From: Brucella rhizosphaerae
GTDB lineage: Bacteria; Pseudomonadota; Alphaproteobacteria; Rhizobiales; Rhizobiaceae
Length of the DNA: 64,000 nucleotides
NCBI RefSeq assembly: GCF_002252475.1
Contig: NZ_NNRK01000024.1
Coordinates: 1-64,000, forward strand
Direction of reading: 5' to 3'
Shown here: in pieces, positions 46,067 to 55,122 of the stretch
How the letters are laid out: every line of letters begins with the position of its first letter
Position numbering within the stretch: the stretch's first letter is position 1
Position numbers and translations under genes: made by a program
The notes under the pieces: model-generated
The model's input: only the letters and a program-made list of their open reading frames with translations
Databases searched by the model: none
What the model was told of the DNA's origin: nothing

Positions 46067-46118
46067 ATACTCAAAATGAGTATTTGATAGATGTGCAGTT
46101 ATACTCGATTCGAGTATA
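46067..46118. promoter_or_regulatory. Two tandem NadQ-type operators upstream of nadA
   Basis: ATACTCA-AAA-TGAGTAT at 46067-46083 and TATACTCG-ATT-CGAGTATA at 46100-46118: perfect arms with the same half-site ATACTC, centres 34 bp apart, about three helical turns. They lie between nadQ and nadA. NadQ regulators control nadABC in alphaproteobacteria. The assignment of these palindromes to NadQ follows from position and symmetry. Confidence 0.8.
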
Positions 46119-46121
46119 TTG

Positions 46122-47129
46122 TCAATCACGGGAAATTGGGAGCTTTGTTCCAGCCAGATGGCGTTCAGAAAGGGCGCGTTCTTCAACGATCGAATAGCGG
46201 AACCGGAAGAGCTTTGCCGGGCGACCGCCCGTTTCACTATCGCTATCACCCGTTTCCTCAACGAGGTCCTGTTGTTCGATAAGGCGGCGGAAATTCTGTT
46301 TGTGCAATCGCAGACCAGCCAGGGCCTCGACCGTGCGCTGTAACTGCAACAGCGTGAAACTGTCAGGCATTAGTTCAAAAACGACCGGGCGATATTTGAT
46401 CTTCGCACGCAACCGCGCGATGGCTGTTGCAAGAATTCGGCGATGATCGGCAAACATATGGCGACCGTTTTCTTCATCGCCTTTCCCGGCCTCACTCACC
46501 AGACCCGCTTCATAGAGCAACTCATAGCGCTGAAGCACAAGATCTTCATTCCAGCGCTCCCCGTTCAGCCCGAACGAAAATGCAATACGCCGCAAGCGCT
46601 GCGCGGTCAGCTCTGCGGATGCAGCCTGATGTGACCAGACACGCAGGCCATTGCTCAAATGACCCACAACCTCCGGCACACCCTGACGGTGATCTTCCCA
46701 CGGCAGATAATCATACCAGCCGCGCCAGCTCGCCTGTTGACCCGCCGCATCGTCCTCGCGCACAAGGCCAAGATAGCTGATCGAAATGGTACGTTCGCCC
46801 TGCCTGTGGCGGTCACGATCAGCAAATGTATAAAGCTGCTCAAGATAACCAACAGGATGTGCGGTTTCGGCCTGCACCCATGCCCGCAACCCCGCTTGCA
46901 ACGAACGATGCTCCGTCTCGAACGGACCGGATGGCAAAGCCTGCCCCTGACGCACGGTCATGACGCGTGGCTGCTCCCCAGTAACGGCAGTCAAAACAGC
47001 GATCAGCTCGGTATGGGCGATATCGTCAGTCAATAAGGGCGTATCTTTCTTCAACTGCCTCTGGTCATTGAGCGATCTGCCATGAGCGCGCCAGTAAACA
47101 GGTTTCATGTCATGCCAGTAATAAGACAT
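46122..47129 (-). CDS. nadQ: NAD biosynthesis transcriptional regulator NadQ (Nudix-related domain plus winged HTH)
   Basis: A 335-residue protein that I recognise as the COG4111/NadQ type: an N-terminal Nudix-like part (TELIAVLTAVTGEQPRV, RTISISYLGLVRED), without a full Nudix catalytic box, and a C-terminal DNA-binding part (RTVEALAGLRLHKQNFRRLIEQQ, TGGRPAKLFRFR) like NrtR. It lies directly upstream of nadABC with palindromic operators between. It should sense a NAD-related metabolite and repress nadABC. The start is uncertain: ATG 47129 is used; TTG 47156 and ATG 47108 are possible. Confidence 0.88.
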   Translation of the reverse strand: MSYYWHDMKPVYWRAHGRSLNDQRQLKKDTPLLTDDIAHTELIAVLTAVTGEQPRVMTVRQGQALPSGPFETEHRSLQAGLRAWVQAETAHPVGYLEQLYTFADRDRHRQGERTISISYLGLVREDDAAGQQASWRGWYDYLPWEDHRQGVPEVVGHLSNGLRVWSHQAASAELTAQRLRRIAFSFGLNGERWNEDLVLQRYELLYEAGLVSEAGKGDEENGRHMFADHRRILATAIARLRAKIKYRPVVFELMPDSFTLLQLQRTVEALAGLRLHKQNFRRLIEQQDLVEETGDSDSETGGRPAKLFRFRYSIVEERALSERHLAGTKLPISRD

Positions 47130-47202
47130 GACATCATATCGCGCTACCGTATCCAATGAGATGGGAACAAGATTCTGGACCTCGCACAGCCAAAACGGCC
47201 TG

Positions 47203-48048
47203 TCACGGTGTCACATCAAAACCAAACCATTTCATGGACAATCTTGTAATGGTGCCATCGGTTTTTGCGGCGGCGATAGCATCATCGAATTTCTCCCGCA
47301 GTTTCGGATCGTTCTTTCGGATACCGACACCCACTCCCCGCCCAAGAATGCCGCCTTTGAAATAGGGGCCGGTCATGACGAGACTTTTGTATTCCGGCAT
47401 ATTCTCAGAAGCATTCAGAAAAGCCCGGGAATGCACGATCAAATCTATCCGGCCCGCTTTCAGGTCCATGACCGCTTCTTCAGCGGTCTTATAGGACACG
47501 ACCTGCACGCCGCTTTTAAAGTATTGATCGACAAGTGCCGCATTAATGGCGCCGATGACAACGCCAACTTTCGCGCCTTTAATTGCCTGTGCTATATCGC
47601 GGATCGTTCCATTCGCGTTTGATGTATCCTGGGGCAGGTAGAAGCTTTGCCCCGTATGCGGCAAAGGATCGTAACGGCTGCCCTTCATAGTCGCAAACAC
47701 CTGCGGCGTGAGACTGTATGAAGTCGAAAAATCGATGACTTTTTCACGTGCAGGCGTGGCCGATAGCCCCGCCATGATCGCATCGTATTTACCCACATTC
47801 AGACCGGCTATCATCCCATCGAAGGGTTGCGCGACAAAGGTACATGTCACCTTCATGTGTGCACAGAGATAATTTCCGAGTTCAATCTCGTAGCCATCCA
47901 GCGTGCCGTCTGGCCGCGTCAAATTATAGGGCCGCAAATAGCCTTCTGTCGCAATAGCAAGCCGCGGAAGTTCCGAGGCGATTGCGGCAGTAGCGATAGA
48001 AAACACACTGGCAAAAGCCAGAAGAAAGGAAGAGCAAATTTTTTGCAT
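47203..48048 (-). CDS. Polar amino-acid ABC transporter binding protein (paralogue A)
   Basis: A class II periplasmic binding protein of the HisJ/ArgT/lysine-arginine-ornithine group, 281 residues, with a signal peptide ending AAIAS. Its mature part closely follows the next gene upstream (shared VAQPFDG, DAIMAGLSATP, PHTG, MTGPYFKGGILGRG, MKWFGFDVTP), so it is a tandem duplicate that has diverged. It comes after a strong terminator that separates it from paralogue B, so it may have its own promoter. It lacks its own permeases and probably uses the HisPMQ-like set encoded upstream. Confidence 0.9.
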   Translation of the reverse strand: MQKICSSFLLAFASVFSIATAAIASELPRLAIATEGYLRPYNLTRPDGTLDGYEIELGNYLCAHMKVTCTFVAQPFDGMIAGLNVGKYDAIMAGLSATPAREKVIDFSTSYSLTPQVFATMKGSRYDPLPHTGQSFYLPQDTSNANGTIRDIAQAIKGAKVGVVIGAINAALVDQYFKSGVQVVSYKTAEEAVMDLKAGRIDLIVHSRAFLNASENMPEYKSLVMTGPYFKGGILGRGVGVGIRKNDPKLREKFDDAIAAAKTDGTITRLSMKWFGFDVTP

Positions 48049-48154
48049 CAAAATACCTGAAGGAAACACCTGAGTGAAATACCAGTTATTTTCAGGCCAA
48101 CGAAGAAAACATACAAAACCAATTTCTTGGGTGCATTTTATTCTTCAAAAAGAA

Positions 48155-48177
48155 AACGCCGCCCAATGGGCGGCGTT
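48155..48177 (-). terminator. Intrinsic terminator between the two binding-protein genes
   Basis: AACGCCGCCC-AAT-GGGCGGCGTT, followed on the minus strand by TTCTTTTTG. It lies 24 bases past the stop of paralogue B. Confidence 0.88.
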
Positions 48178-48200
48178 CAATCTGGAATAATCTATCCGGG

Positions 48201-49052
48201 TTACGGCGTTACGTCAAAGCCGAACCACTTTTCGGAAAGCTTCTTGATCGTACCGTCAGCCTTGGCAGCTTCGATCGCTTCATTGAACATCTTCTGCAGT
48301 TCAGGCTCGTTCTTACGGATACCAACTGCAACACCGCGACCGAGAATGCCGCCCTTGAAGTAAGGACCGGTCATGATGAGGTCTTCATTGCCTGGCTTCT
48401 TGGCAGCATCGCTAAGATAAGCCAGCGAAGCAACGACCAGATCGACGCGGCCCGACTTGAGGTCGAGGTCATGCTGATCCGTGGTCTTGTATTCGCGGAT
48501 TTCTGTAGAATCCTTGAAGTACTTGTCAAGAAGGGAAAGACCAAGCGAAGCGGTCTGAACGCCAACTGTACGACCCTTGATTTCGGCAGCGATTTCGTCG
48601 ATTGCCTTCTGGCTGGCTTCTTCATCCTTTGCAAGATAAAGCGTTTCGCCAGTGTGTGGCAGCTTGGCGAACGGGCTATCCTTCAGCGTTGCGAAGGTCT
48701 GTGGCGTCAAGCCGTAGGAAACCGTGAAGTCGATGGTTTCTTCGCGCTTTGGGGTCGCAGTCAGACCGGCCATGATCGCATCGAATTTACCCGCGTTGAG
48801 TGCCGGGATAATGCCGTCGAATGGCTGTGCAACCATGGTGCACTCGACCTTCATGCGTGCGCAGAGATCCTTGTAGAGATCAACTTCATAACCATCCAGC
48901 GTGCCATCTGGCTTGGTGAAGTTATACGGACGGAAAGCGCCTTCCGTTGCGATAGTGATCTTGGTCCACTTCTTTTCTTCTGCGTGAGCAGAAGCAGTCG
49001 TGAGAACCAGCGCAGAAACAAACAGGGCTTTGAACAATCCCATGGTCTTCAT
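48201..49052 (-). CDS. Polar amino-acid ABC transporter binding protein (paralogue B)
   Basis: A 283-residue class II binding protein with a signal peptide ending ASAHAEEK and the cationic-amino-acid pattern YNFTKPDGTLDGYEVDLYKDLC and DAIMAGLTATPKREETIDF. It lies directly behind the ATPase gene and is the probable main receptor of the transporter. The motif MTGPYFKGGILGRGVAVGIRK is shared with paralogue A. The ligand could be a basic amino acid or derivative. Confidence 0.93.
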   Translation of the reverse strand: MKTMGLFKALFVSALVLTTASAHAEEKKWTKITIATEGAFRPYNFTKPDGTLDGYEVDLYKDLCARMKVECTMVAQPFDGIIPALNAGKFDAIMAGLTATPKREETIDFTVSYGLTPQTFATLKDSPFAKLPHTGETLYLAKDEEASQKAIDEIAAEIKGRTVGVQTASLGLSLLDKYFKDSTEIREYKTTDQHDLDLKSGRVDLVVASLAYLSDAAKKPGNEDLIMTGPYFKGGILGRGVAVGIRKNEPELQKMFNEAIEAAKADGTIKKLSEKWFGFDVTP

Positions 49053-49118
49053 TTGAATTACCTTACGCAGTTATTTGCTGACGCGCCTTGTGGCATAGAT
49101 CAGCGTTGTTTGAAATGA

Positions 49119-49925
49119 TCAGGCTGCATTTTCGTGGCTGATAAACTTGCGGAAACGCTCGGATTTTGAATTTCCGAACACGTCTTCAGGGGCGCCATCT
49201 TCTTCGACCAATCCCTGATGAACAAAGACCACACGATTGGACACATCGCGGGCAAAGCCCATTTCGTGAGTGACGACCAGCATGGTTCGGCCTTCTTCAG
49301 CCAGACCACGCATAACGCGCAACACTTCGCCAACCAGTTCCGGATCGAGCGCCGATGTCGGCTCATCAAAGAGCATGACTTTCGGCTTCATGGCGAGCGC
49401 ACGCGCGATGGCTGCACGCTGCTGCTGACCACCGGAGAGATGGGCGGGATAGAAGTCGCGCTTGTCTGCGATGCCAACCTTGGCCAGAAGCGCTTCCGCT
49501 TCTTCAACACATTCAGCGCGCGAACGGCCCTGAACGTAAATTGGCGCTTCAATGATATTTTCGAGAATGGTCTTGTGTGACCAGAGATTGAAGCTCTGGA
49601 ACACCATGCCAAGCTCGGATCGAATGCGCGAGACTTGCTTCTTGTCAGTCGGATAGGCTTCGCCCTTTGAGTTCTTCGCCATGCGAATAGTCTCGCCAGA
49701 AACAGTTACCGTGCCCGATGTCGGGATTTCCAGCAGATTGATGCAACGCAGGAAGGTCGATTTGCCGGAACCTGACGAACCCAGGATCGAGATTACCTCG
49801 CCTTCGCGTGCTTCAAGCGAGATGCCTTTGAGCACCTCATTGGCGCCGAAGCTCTTGCGCAGGTTTTCTACTTTCAGCGCCACGTTCGTCTTCATCGGGG
49901 CATTGGGAGAGGCGACTTTACTCAC
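49119..49925 (-). CDS. Polar amino-acid ABC transporter ATPase (HisP/GlnQ type)
   Basis: A 268-residue ABC ATPase: Walker [19 protein letters not shown], signature [15 protein letters not shown], Walker [17 protein letters not shown] and H-loop [10 protein letters not shown]. All are typical of the polar amino-acid class. It is coupled to the upstream permease by a 4-base overlap and precedes the binding protein by 66 bases. Confidence 0.95.
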   Translation of the reverse strand: MSKVASPNAPMKTNVALKVENLRKSFGANEVLKGISLEAREGEVISILGSSGSGKSTFLRCINLLEIPTSGTVTVSGETIRMAKNSKGEAYPTDKKQVSRIRSELGMVFQSFNLWSHKTILENIIEAPIYVQGRSRAECVEEAEALLAKVGIADKRDFYPAHLSGGQQQRAAIARALAMKPKVMLFDEPTSALDPELVGEVLRVMRGLAEEGRTMLVVTHEMGFARDVSNRVVFVHQGLVEEDGAPEDVFGNSKSERFRKFISHENAA

Positions 49926-50641
49926 GATGTTTTTCCTTCGGTGGTGATCTTGACGACAGGCTGGCGCAGATATGGCGTCAGCTTGTATTCCGCGAACATC
50001 AGTGCGCGCGTCAGAACGAAGTTGATGGCGAGATAGATGGCGCCCGCAATGACGAACACCTCAATCGCACGATAGCTTTCCGCAATCAGCTTGGCGGCAA
50101 TGCCTGTCACTTCCATCAGCGTAATGATGGAGGCCAGCGACGTTGCCTTGACCATGGAGATCATTTCATTGCCATACCCGGGAAGTGCCTGACGAATTGC
50201 CAGTGGCATGACGATGCGGCGGAAGCTGGTGAAGCGCGACATGCCGCAGGCTTTTGCTGCTTCAATCTGGCCGCTTGGCACCGACAAAAGCCCACCACGG
50301 ATGATTTCGCTGGCGTAAGCCGCGTTATTCAGGGTCAGCGCAATGATCGCACACCAATATGGCTCCCGCAGGATCGGCCACAGGAACGAGTAGCGGATGA
50401 CCGGAAACTGGCTCAGGCCATAATAGATGATGAAAATCTGTACCAGAAGCGGCGTGCCGCGAAACACGAACACATAGAGCCGTGCAATCCAGTCAAGAAC
50501 AGCGATACCCGACAAACGCATCATGGCAAAAAGCAGTGCCAGAATAGCGCCAAACACAATCGAGCTTGCGGCAAGCTTCAGGGTGAGCGGCACGCCACTC
50601 AACATCTGCATGAATGCTTCGGAGTAAAATTCGAGGTTCAT
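49922..50641 (-). CDS. Polar amino-acid ABC transporter permease (HisM-like)
   Basis: A 239-residue inner-membrane permease with the HisM/ArtM pattern: [19 protein letters not shown] near residues 58-76 and the EAA loop [33 protein letters not shown]. It overlaps the preceding permease and following ATPase genes by 4 bases each, so the three are translationally coupled. Confidence 0.95.
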   Translation of the reverse strand: MNLEFYSEAFMQMLSGVPLTLKLAASSIVFGAILALLFAMMRLSGIAVLDWIARLYVFVFRGTPLLVQIFIIYYGLSQFPVIRYSFLWPILREPYWCAIIALTLNNAAYASEIIRGGLLSVPSGQIEAAKACGMSRFTSFRRIVMPLAIRQALPGYGNEMISMVKATSLASIITLMEVTGIAAKLIAESYRAIEVFVIAGAIYLAINFVLTRALMFAEYKLTPYLRQPVVKITTEGKTS

Positions 50642-51354
50642 TTTGCCCTCCTGACGCCGCGCGAGAAGTGGCGTTCAGCTCTTTGCAGGATAGTGCCTGA
50701 GACCGATGAAATCAGCAGGTACAATGCACCGGCAATGAGATAGAAGTTGAACGGCAAACCCGTCGAGCCGGCACCAATCTGTGACTGGCGCAAAATATCA
50801 ACCACGCCGACGACAGAGATCAGTGCAGATTCCTTAAGCGCTACCTGCCAGACATTGCCCAGACCCGGCAGCGCGTGACGCAGCGACAAGGGAGCAATGA
50901 TGCGGCGGAACTTAAGCGCCTGCCCCATGCCGCAAGCTGAAGCTGCTTCAAGCTCGCCCTTGGAAACGGCACGGAATGCACCGCGAAACACTTCCGTATG
51001 ATGCGCGCCGCAGGAAATGCCAATTGCCAGCACACCTGCAAGAAATGCCGGAAAGCCAACAAAGCCTTGCGCTCCGAACATGCGGCCTATCGCTGTCACG
51101 GCGGCACTGCCACCGAAATAAAACAGATAGATCACCAGCAGATCAGGAATGCCGCGGATGATTGTCGTGTAACCATCGGCAATGCCGCGCAGCGCAAGAC
51201 CGCCCGAAATCTTCGCCCAGGCTGCAAACACGCCGATGATTGCGCCAAGCAGAAAGCCGAGAACGGCAAGCGACACGCTTACCAGGGCGGCCATCATCAG
51301 CACATGGCCCCAGCCGTCCGGCCCGAAACTCAGGATATCTAGAAAGGCCTTCAT
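50638..51354 (-). CDS. Polar amino-acid ABC transporter permease (HisQ-like)
   Basis: A 238-residue partner permease: TTIIRGIPDLLVIYLFYFGG and EAA loop ELEAASACGMGQALKFRRIIAPLSLRHALPG. It is the first gene of the transporter unit. Upstream, 130 bases separate it from the end of the M20 gene on the same strand, including a palindromic repeat that runs into that gene. Confidence 0.94.
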   Translation of the reverse strand: MKAFLDILSFGPDGWGHVLMMAALVSVSLAVLGFLLGAIIGVFAAWAKISGGLALRGIADGYTTIIRGIPDLLVIYLFYFGGSAAVTAIGRMFGAQGFVGFPAFLAGVLAIGISCGAHHTEVFRGAFRAVSKGELEAASACGMGQALKFRRIIAPLSLRHALPGLGNVWQVALKESALISVVGVVDILRQSQIGAGSTGLPFNFYLIAGALYLLISSVSGTILQRAERHFSRGVRRAK

Positions 51355-51462
51355 GATGCATCAGGCCTTTTGGGGCATAAGGAAATGAACGTCATATTGT
51401 TTTCCGGAAATCTCTTTTAGGCTGGTACTGAATTTAGCGCGTGTCTTGATATTTTAATCCAA

Positions 51463-51508
51463 CGCACATCTTATCCGAAAACCGCTTTCACTTTTCGGGA
51501 TGCGCTTT
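51463..51508. repeat. Dispersed palindromic repeat overlapping the end of the M20 gene
   Basis: CGCACATCTTATCCGAAAA and TTTTCGGGATGCGC form the two arms of the common Rhizobiales intergenic element with core CCGAAAAGTG. The right half provides the last codons and the stop of the M20 amidohydrolase (stop at 51488-51490). Confidence 0.7.
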
Positions 51509-52936
51509 AGCAGAAACAGGCAAGGCAGGTTGAACACTATCGGGGATAGGATTCACAAAAACGGCACCGCCGAGCTTTTTCTCATGATCTTTTTTGGCCT
51601 CGACAATCTGCTCCGGATTCCGGAACAGCTCGATAGCCGTACTTCCCATAATCTTTGCCGCATGCGCCATGCCCTTATGGGCCGCGGGCAGTTTACCCTG
51701 CGCCACCATCTGCCATGAATGAAGCGGCGTTCCGATTGCACAAGTTGCGCCTCGCATCTGCACAGTCGGAACAACCCAGCTTACACTTCCCACATCCGTC
51801 GAGCCGACGAGCGAGTTATCGCCCTTATAAAGCTCATAGACGCCTTCGCAAAGCGCAAGTTCTGCCTTGGGTTCAACCCCGAACCTTCGGAACGCATCGG
51901 AAATATCTTCTTTTGACAGTGTCGCCTGAAAGCGTTGTGCTGTTTCGCGGTCCTGCTCATCAAAAACTGGCGGGCCAAGACGATCAAGCTCACGTTGCAT
52001 CAGCTGTTCCAGCGGTGCATTGCCAACGAGATTAGCATCACCGCTGACGATCTCGCTCCTGACCGAAGTTTCGGTCATCAAGGCAGCGCCCTCGGCAATC
52101 TTTTTAACCCGCTCAAGCAGCACCTGCATTTCCGGCAGGTTTCGCGCGCGGATCAGATAGCGGACACTGGCTTTTGCCTGCACGACATTGGGTGCAAATC
52201 CACCCGTATCCGTGACGGCATAATGAATGCGTGCCGAAGACGGCATATGCTCACGCATATAATTGACGCCGACATTCATCAGTTCGACCGCATCAAGCGC
52301 ACTGCGCCCCAGATGCGGTGCAGAAGCTGCGTGGGCGGCGCGACCCGTGAAGTGAAAATTGATTTCGTTGCAGGCCAGTGAAACCGGATCGTTCACACCA
52401 GCAAAAGGTGCCGGATGCCAGCAGAAAGCGATATCGACGTCGTCGAACAGGCCTTCGCGCACCATGAACCCCTTGGCCGACCCGCCTTCTTCGGCAGGAC
52501 AGCCATAATAACGTACACGACCCTTGATGCCGTGAGCAGCGAGGTAATCCTTGACCGCACTTGCTGCCAGCAACGAGCCTGAACCCAACAGATTATGGCC
52601 GCAGCCGTGGCCATTGCCGCCTTCATCAATTGGTCGTTCTTCGGCAACGCCTGCAAACTGGCTCAACCCTGGAAGCGCGTCGAACTCACCTAGAATAGCG
52701 ATGACCGGACCCTCATCGCCCGCCTCGCCCATTACAGCGGTCGGCAGACCAGCAATACCGCGCTCGACGCGAAAGCCTTCGGCCTGCAACATCGCTGCAT
52801 GAGCGTCGCTGGACTTATATTCTTCGAAATTCGTTTCCGGGGTATCCCAAACCGCATCGCTCAGTTCAAAATAGGCGGCGCTTTTCGCGTCGACAATATC
52901 CCAGATGTCGTGGTGGTTCTTCAACTTGAGGTTCAC
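51488..52936 (-). CDS. M20-family amidohydrolase (AbgB/p-aminobenzoyl-glutamate hydrolase-like)
   Basis: A 482-residue zinc peptidase/amidohydrolase of the M20D group. Metal-binding blocks are GGNGHGCGHNLLG near 108 and YYGCPAEEGGSAKG near 145, and a dimerisation domain begins near FTGRAAHAASAPHLG. It resembles AbgB, which cleaves p-aminobenzoyl-glutamate, but related enzymes cleave other N-acyl amino acids. GTG start with weak ribosome site. The last seven residues (KAHPEK and before) are encoded by a dispersed repeat. Being upstream of the amino-acid importer, it probably acts on an imported amide. Confidence 0.9.
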   Translation of the reverse strand: MNLKLKNHHDIWDIVDAKSAAYFELSDAVWDTPETNFEEYKSSDAHAAMLQAEGFRVERGIAGLPTAVMGEAGDEGPVIAILGEFDALPGLSQFAGVAEERPIDEGGNGHGCGHNLLGSGSLLAASAVKDYLAAHGIKGRVRYYGCPAEEGGSAKGFMVREGLFDDVDIAFCWHPAPFAGVNDPVSLACNEINFHFTGRAAHAASAPHLGRSALDAVELMNVGVNYMREHMPSSARIHYAVTDTGGFAPNVVQAKASVRYLIRARNLPEMQVLLERVKKIAEGAALMTETSVRSEIVSGDANLVGNAPLEQLMQRELDRLGPPVFDEQDRETAQRFQATLSKEDISDAFRRFGVEPKAELALCEGVYELYKGDNSLVGSTDVGSVSWVVPTVQMRGATCAIGTPLHSWQMVAQGKLPAAHKGMAHAAKIMGSTAIELFRNPEQIVEAKKDHEKKLGGAVFVNPIPDSVQPALPVSAKAHPEK

Positions 52937-53089
52937 GCTCTCGGCTCAGGTTTTAACATTTTGGACGGAAGAAGCAGATCATGGACAATAGAGAAGTCCC
53001 ACATTCCGGCTTCTGCTTTATCGGCTTTTATGGCTGAAACAATCCGATATGACTGCCGCCACAGAAGAGAGCGCTCCTCCCGAGCTGTA

Positions 53090-53161
53090 CTAGTTGTCTG
53101 ATTTCGACATTTGCATCGCGCTGTTACAAGTGCCGGACAAATGTCGGAATCAGACCACTAG
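53090..53161. repeat. Long inverted repeat (24-bp arms)
   Basis: Left arm 53090-53113 and right arm 53138-53161 are reverse complements with two mismatches (CTAGT-GTCTGATT-CGACATTTG type). A second inverted pair follows at 53189-53204 and 53227-53242 (GAATTTGACGTTTGAA / TTCAAACGCCAAATTC, one mismatch), with CCACTAG at the borders. This looks like a composite intergenic repeat or miniature element. Confidence 0.7.
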
Positions 53162-53259
53162 CAAGTTCATGAATCCAGTGGGTTTTTCGAATTTGACGTT
53201 TGAAACAGCGTGTATGTCAGCCGGCATTCAAACGCCAAATTCAATCCACTAGAGGTACT

Positions 53260-53460
53260 CTAAACTTGTGGCAACAGATATAAGTGAAATTGCTCAAAAG
53301 CCCCTTCAAAATCGACATTATGGCCAGCAAGAGTTGCCGGATTGATAAGCACTTGTGCGAACATGAACGCGAAATCTCTTGCAAGAGAAGATCAAGTAAG
53401 ACCCCGACCGAAGGCCGTCCCGGTGAGAACCGACACAGCCTCCGATGGGTAGGTGAGCGC
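53260..53460 (-). pseudogene. Possible decayed coding remnant
   Basis: On the minus strand, one frame reads ALTYPSEAVSVLTGTAFGRGLT, stop (TGA at 53394-53392), then SSLARDFAFMFAQVLINPATLAGH and on to TAG at 53262-53260. Composition looks protein-like, but there is no start codon or ribosome site and the frame is broken. I do not recognise the family. It could also be chance reading within repeat-derived DNA. Confidence 0.3.
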
Positions 53461-53499
53461 TTTCGAGCTCAACTTCATCCATGTCTCGCGCGCAAAAAT

Positions 53500-54249
53500 T
53501 CAAACATTGAACTGGAAGCCATCAACCGTGAATGCTTGTCCCGTGATGAAACAAGGCTCGGAGGTCGCCAGAAAAGTTACCAGACGGGCAACATCGTCGG
53601 CACAGCCAAGCCGTCCCAGCGCGATACCCCTGATAACTTCATCCGCACGTTCGGTCACATTCGTATCGATCTCGGTACGAATAACACCGGGGCAAATGGC
53701 ATTAACAGCAATGTTTGGTCCCAGTTCCTTGGCAAGTGAACGAGTCATGCCAAGGATACCGGCCTTTGCTGCCGCATAAGCGAACTTGCTGACCGCAGCC
53801 GTCACGCCGCCTGAATAGGCATTGAGCGACGACATCGAAACAATCCGGCCACCGCCCTGCTTCAGCATATGTGGTGCAGTATGCTGAATGTAGTTGAAGC
53901 AGCTTTTCAGATTGATCGCGATGGCGCGGTCGAATTCGTCTTCCGAAATATCAAGAATGCCGACAGGTGCGGAACGCCCGGCATTGTTGAGAAGGAAATC
54001 GACACGACCGAACGCATCAACGGTTTCGGCGACAACTTCGCCTGCCCGCTTATGGCTCGAAACATCCGCAACACATTGCAGCGCACGCACACCAAGGCTT
54101 TCGATTTCGGCAGCCGTATCCGCCAGTTCCGCTTCCAGCAAATCGACCAGTGTGACGTGATAACCGGCACGCGCCAGATCAAGAGCACAAGCCTTTCCGA
54201 TGCCCCGCGCGCCTCCGGTGACGATGGCAACCTTGTTTTCAGTGTTCAT
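53500..54249 (-). CDS. Short-chain dehydrogenase/reductase
   Basis: A 249-residue classical SDR: cofactor motif TGGARGIGKA near 12-21, NNAG, catalytic YxxxK in YAAAKAGILGMTRSLAKEL, and a tail GQAFTVDGFQFNV. ATG 54249 is used, with GGAG about 11 bases upstream. It is divergent from the IclR gene; their shared 80-base region contains the palindromic operator. The substrate is unknown. It may act on the same compound as the downstream SDR of the IclR operon. Confidence 0.92.
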   Translation of the reverse strand: MNTENKVAIVTGGARGIGKACALDLARAGYHVTLVDLLEAELADTAAEIESLGVRALQCVADVSSHKRAGEVVAETVDAFGRVDFLLNNAGRSAPVGILDISEDEFDRAIAINLKSCFNYIQHTAPHMLKQGGGRIVSMSSLNAYSGGVTAAVSKFAYAAAKAGILGMTRSLAKELGPNIAVNAICPGVIRTEIDTNVTERADEVIRGIALGRLGCADDVARLVTFLATSEPCFITGQAFTVDGFQFNV

Positions 54250-54319
54250 TTCAAAACGTGCTCCTTTTGTGTTGCCATGTGATGGTATGTCTGTCACATT
54301 ATTCCACAACAGGAATTTG

Positions 54320-54335
54320 GTTCACATATATGAAC
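54320..54335. promoter_or_regulatory. Candidate IclR operator, copy 1
   Basis: GTTCACATATATGAAC, with half-sites GTTCA/TGAAC, lies between the divergent SDR and IclR genes and covers the IclR start codon (ATG at 54330). The same palindrome occurs at 56894-56909. Confidence 0.65.
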
Positions 54336-55121
54336 ATTGAAAATAACGGCGAAGTGAAATCCGCGGTTCGGGTTCTCGAAATCCTTGAGTTCCTTGCGCG
54401 CGCCCACAAACCAGTAACGCTGAAAGCAATCGTTGCGGAGCTGGGCTATCCCAAGAGCAGCACCTTCAATCTGCTCGCCACATTGGTGGCCCGCGCCTAT
54501 GTCGTTCGCGACGACACTGAATCCTATAAAATTCATGATACATTCCGGAACGGTCCCGGCTGGTGCAGCGGCAGCGACGCTTATCTGATTGCCACAGCAC
54601 AGCCGATCATGGATGCCATGCGCGACACTGAAGGGGAGACCGTGTTTCTCGGCACGCGCCGCAAAGATGGCCGGGTTAAGCTTCTCGCCAAGAGTGCCAG
54701 CCATCAGGTCGTGCGCTTTGATTCCGATCTCACTGGCTCAGACCCCGCATATTGCACGGCAATGGGACGCGTCCTTCTCGCACACTGGCAGCCGGAAAAG
54801 ACTGCGAGCTATCTCGCAAAAGAGCGCATCATTCCCCTGACCGACAAGACCGTGATCGACCGCGTGCAAATCCGCCGTATCATCGATGCGACCCGCGAGA
54901 ACGGTTACGCGATTTGCGATGAAGAGGCCGTTATTGGCGGCTCGGGCGTTGCTGCGCCGGTGTTTGACGCCAGCGGCGAGGTTATCGCAACACTCAATAT
55001 GGCTACGATTTCATCACGCTTCACCGCTTGCCGACAGCGCATGATCGACGCTGTGGTCAAGCATGCGAGCGAACTGAGCGCGCGCCTCGGACACAAACCA
55101 TCCACAACAGACAAGCAGTAA
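54330..55121 (+). CDS. IclR-family transcriptional regulator
   Basis: A 263-residue regulator with an N-terminal winged HTH (EILEFLARAHKPVTLKAIVAELGYPKSSTFNLLATL, about 14-49) and a C-terminal effector-binding IclR domain (AYCTAMGRVLLAH, GGSGVAAPVFDASGEVIATLNM). The ATG at 54330 lies within a palindrome that I take to be its own operator, so the start may instead be further on or the gene weakly translated. It is followed by the SDR one base after its stop, the head of an operon with a deacetylase. Confidence 0.92.
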   Translation: MNIENNGEVKSAVRVLEILEFLARAHKPVTLKAIVAELGYPKSSTFNLLATLVARAYVVRDDTESYKIHDTFRNGPGWCSGSDAYLIATAQPIMDAMRDTEGETVFLGTRRKDGRVKLLAKSASHQVVRFDSDLTGSDPAYCTAMGRVLLAHWQPEKTASYLAKERIIPLTDKTVIDRVQIRRIIDATRENGYAICDEEAVIGGSGVAAPVFDASGEVIATLNMATISSRFTACRQRMIDAVVKHASELSARLGHKPSTTDKQ

Positions 55122-55122
55122 A

